A stretch of DNA of 6,383 nt from Sphingobacterium sp. UBA1575 (lineage in GTDB: Bacteria > Bacteroidota > Bacteroidia > Sphingobacteriales > Sphingobacteriaceae), in NCBI GenBank assembly GCA_002322865.1, contig DCOH01000062.1, positions 19,012 to 25,394 of the forward strand. Direction: 5' to 3'. Position numbers and translations under genes: made by a program. The notes under the pieces were generated by a model that was given only the letters and a program-made list of their open reading frames with translations, was not told the origin of the DNA and searched no databases. Position 1 is the stretch's first letter; each line of letters opens with the position of its first letter. Of this stretch, positions 6,124-6,383 are shown in pieces.

Positions 6124-6166
6124 AGCAGAGGCTGTATCAATATACCGATACAGCCTCTGCTGTTTT
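6124..6166 (+). terminator. Very strong, probably bidirectional hairpin terminator
   Basis: A perfect 15-bp stem, AGCAGAGGCTGTATC (6124-6138) with its complement at 6147-6161, encloses an 8-nt loop and is followed by GTTTT. On the left flank AAAAC (6117-6121) can pair with GTTTT (6162-6166) across a two-base AT bulge. The A-rich left side gives a T run when read from the other strand, so it could stop transcription from the right too. It starts 44 nt after the transpeptidase stop, behind an A-rich stretch with three ACAAG repeats (6080-6120). Confidence 0.85.
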
Positions 6167-6222
6167 AAAAACTGTATTGTTATAATAGGACAAGACATAT
6201 TTTATCATTATCTGCTTCGAGG

Positions 6223-6290
6223 TGCAAGTGCCCTGTAAGTGCCCTGTAAGTGAGGTGTAAGTGACTTTAGGCACTTAAACCCTGCTTACA
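6223..6290. repeat. 11-bp-period octamer array forming an imperfect long hairpin
   Basis: TG(T/C)AAGTG occurs four times in direct orientation at exactly 11-bp steps (6223, 6234, 6245, 6256). Two degenerate inverted copies then follow, CACTTAAA (6272-6279) and TGCTTACA (6283-6290), also 11 bp apart. As a result 6245-6263 can fold onto 6272-6290: 17 of 19 positions pair if two G-U pairs are counted, with an 8-nt loop. The gene-free stretch from 6167 to 6383 holds this array and the palindromic element that follows; I see no open frame of note in it. Equal spacing of one helical turn suits a protein-binding array such as direct-repeat sites of OmpR/PhoB-type regulators, but a non-coding repeat element is equally possible. 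Confidence 0.7.
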
Positions 6291-6328
6291 TGGTACTGAC
6301 AATATCCGTTCATAGTGCACAAAAAAGC

Positions 6329-6383
6329 CCTCGTCATTGCGAGGAACGAAGCAATCTTTTCCACTAATCCAAAGATTGCTTCG
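6329..6383. repeat. REP/MITE-like palindromic element, cut by the right window edge
   Basis: CGAAGCAATCTTT (6347-6359) and AAAGATTGCTTCG (6371-6383) are perfect 13-bp inverted arms around an 11-nt loop. The right arm reaches the window end, so the palindrome probably continues. Left of it, CCTCG/CGAGG (6329-6333 with 6340-6344) form a small nested hairpin. The string GTCATTGCGAGGAACGAAGC is one I recognise from memory as a type of dispersed intergenic repeat seen in many bacterial genomes, usually in facing copies; that identification was not checked by search. Confidence 0.7.

Noticed and set aside
6223..6290. CRISPR array
   Set aside because: The units are 8-11 bp with 3-bp spacers, not 23-47 bp repeats with unique spacers, and there are no cas genes.

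Overview
The window reads as chromosomal DNA from a member of the Bacteroidota, most likely of the Sphingobacterium/Pedobacter type. This rests on three things. Several genes have AT-rich leaders with little or no Shine-Dalgarno sequence. There are two good matches to the Bacteroidota -7 promoter box TAnnTTTG (minus strand 3503-3510, plus strand 5258-5265). The gene content also fits: small 8-stranded outer-membrane barrels, a YkuD_2 (PF13645) L,D-transpeptidase and a Cu(I) P-type ATPase. The genus is inferred from general resemblance, not from a search.

Layout. Positions 1-1959 (+) hold the 3' part of a P1B-1 copper (or silver) exporting ATPase whose start lies left of the window. Its last codons and stop are followed by a 19-bp imperfect tandem copy of themselves. 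Two hairpin terminators follow (1996-2032 and 2083-2111). A short leader with a sigma-54-like motif (2183-2199) precedes a small outer-membrane barrel gene (2247-2840, +). This gene converges on a second, different small barrel gene (2909-3460, -), and a terminator hairpin (2871-2903) lies between them. Upstream of the second barrel, and on the same strand, lies a Nudix hydrolase gene (3625-4035, -). It is divergent from a lipoprotein with a YkuD L,D-transpeptidase domain (4184-5224, +); the 148-bp gap between them contains a perfect 8-bp-arm dyad. A second, unrelated-looking L,D-transpeptidase of the PF13645 type (5291-6079, +) follows with its own promoter-like motif. It ends in a very strong hairpin (6124-6166).

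The last 200 bases contain no gene but are rich in structure. An array of TGTAAGTG-like octamers with an exact 11-bp period folds into a long imperfect hairpin (6223-6290). The start of a dispersed palindromic REP/MITE-like element (6329-6383) runs off the right edge.

Functionally, the coding region is mostly cell-envelope: metal export at the inner membrane, two outer-membrane barrels, and two periplasmic cysteine L,D-transpeptidases expected to make or edit peptidoglycan cross-links or anchor proteins to the wall. The Nudix enzyme is the only soluble cytosolic protein. I see no phage, CRISPR, toxin-antitoxin or other defence system. The least explained parts are the repeat structures at the right edge, the variant catalytic motif of the lipoprotein transpeptidase, and the sigma-54-like motif before the first barrel.
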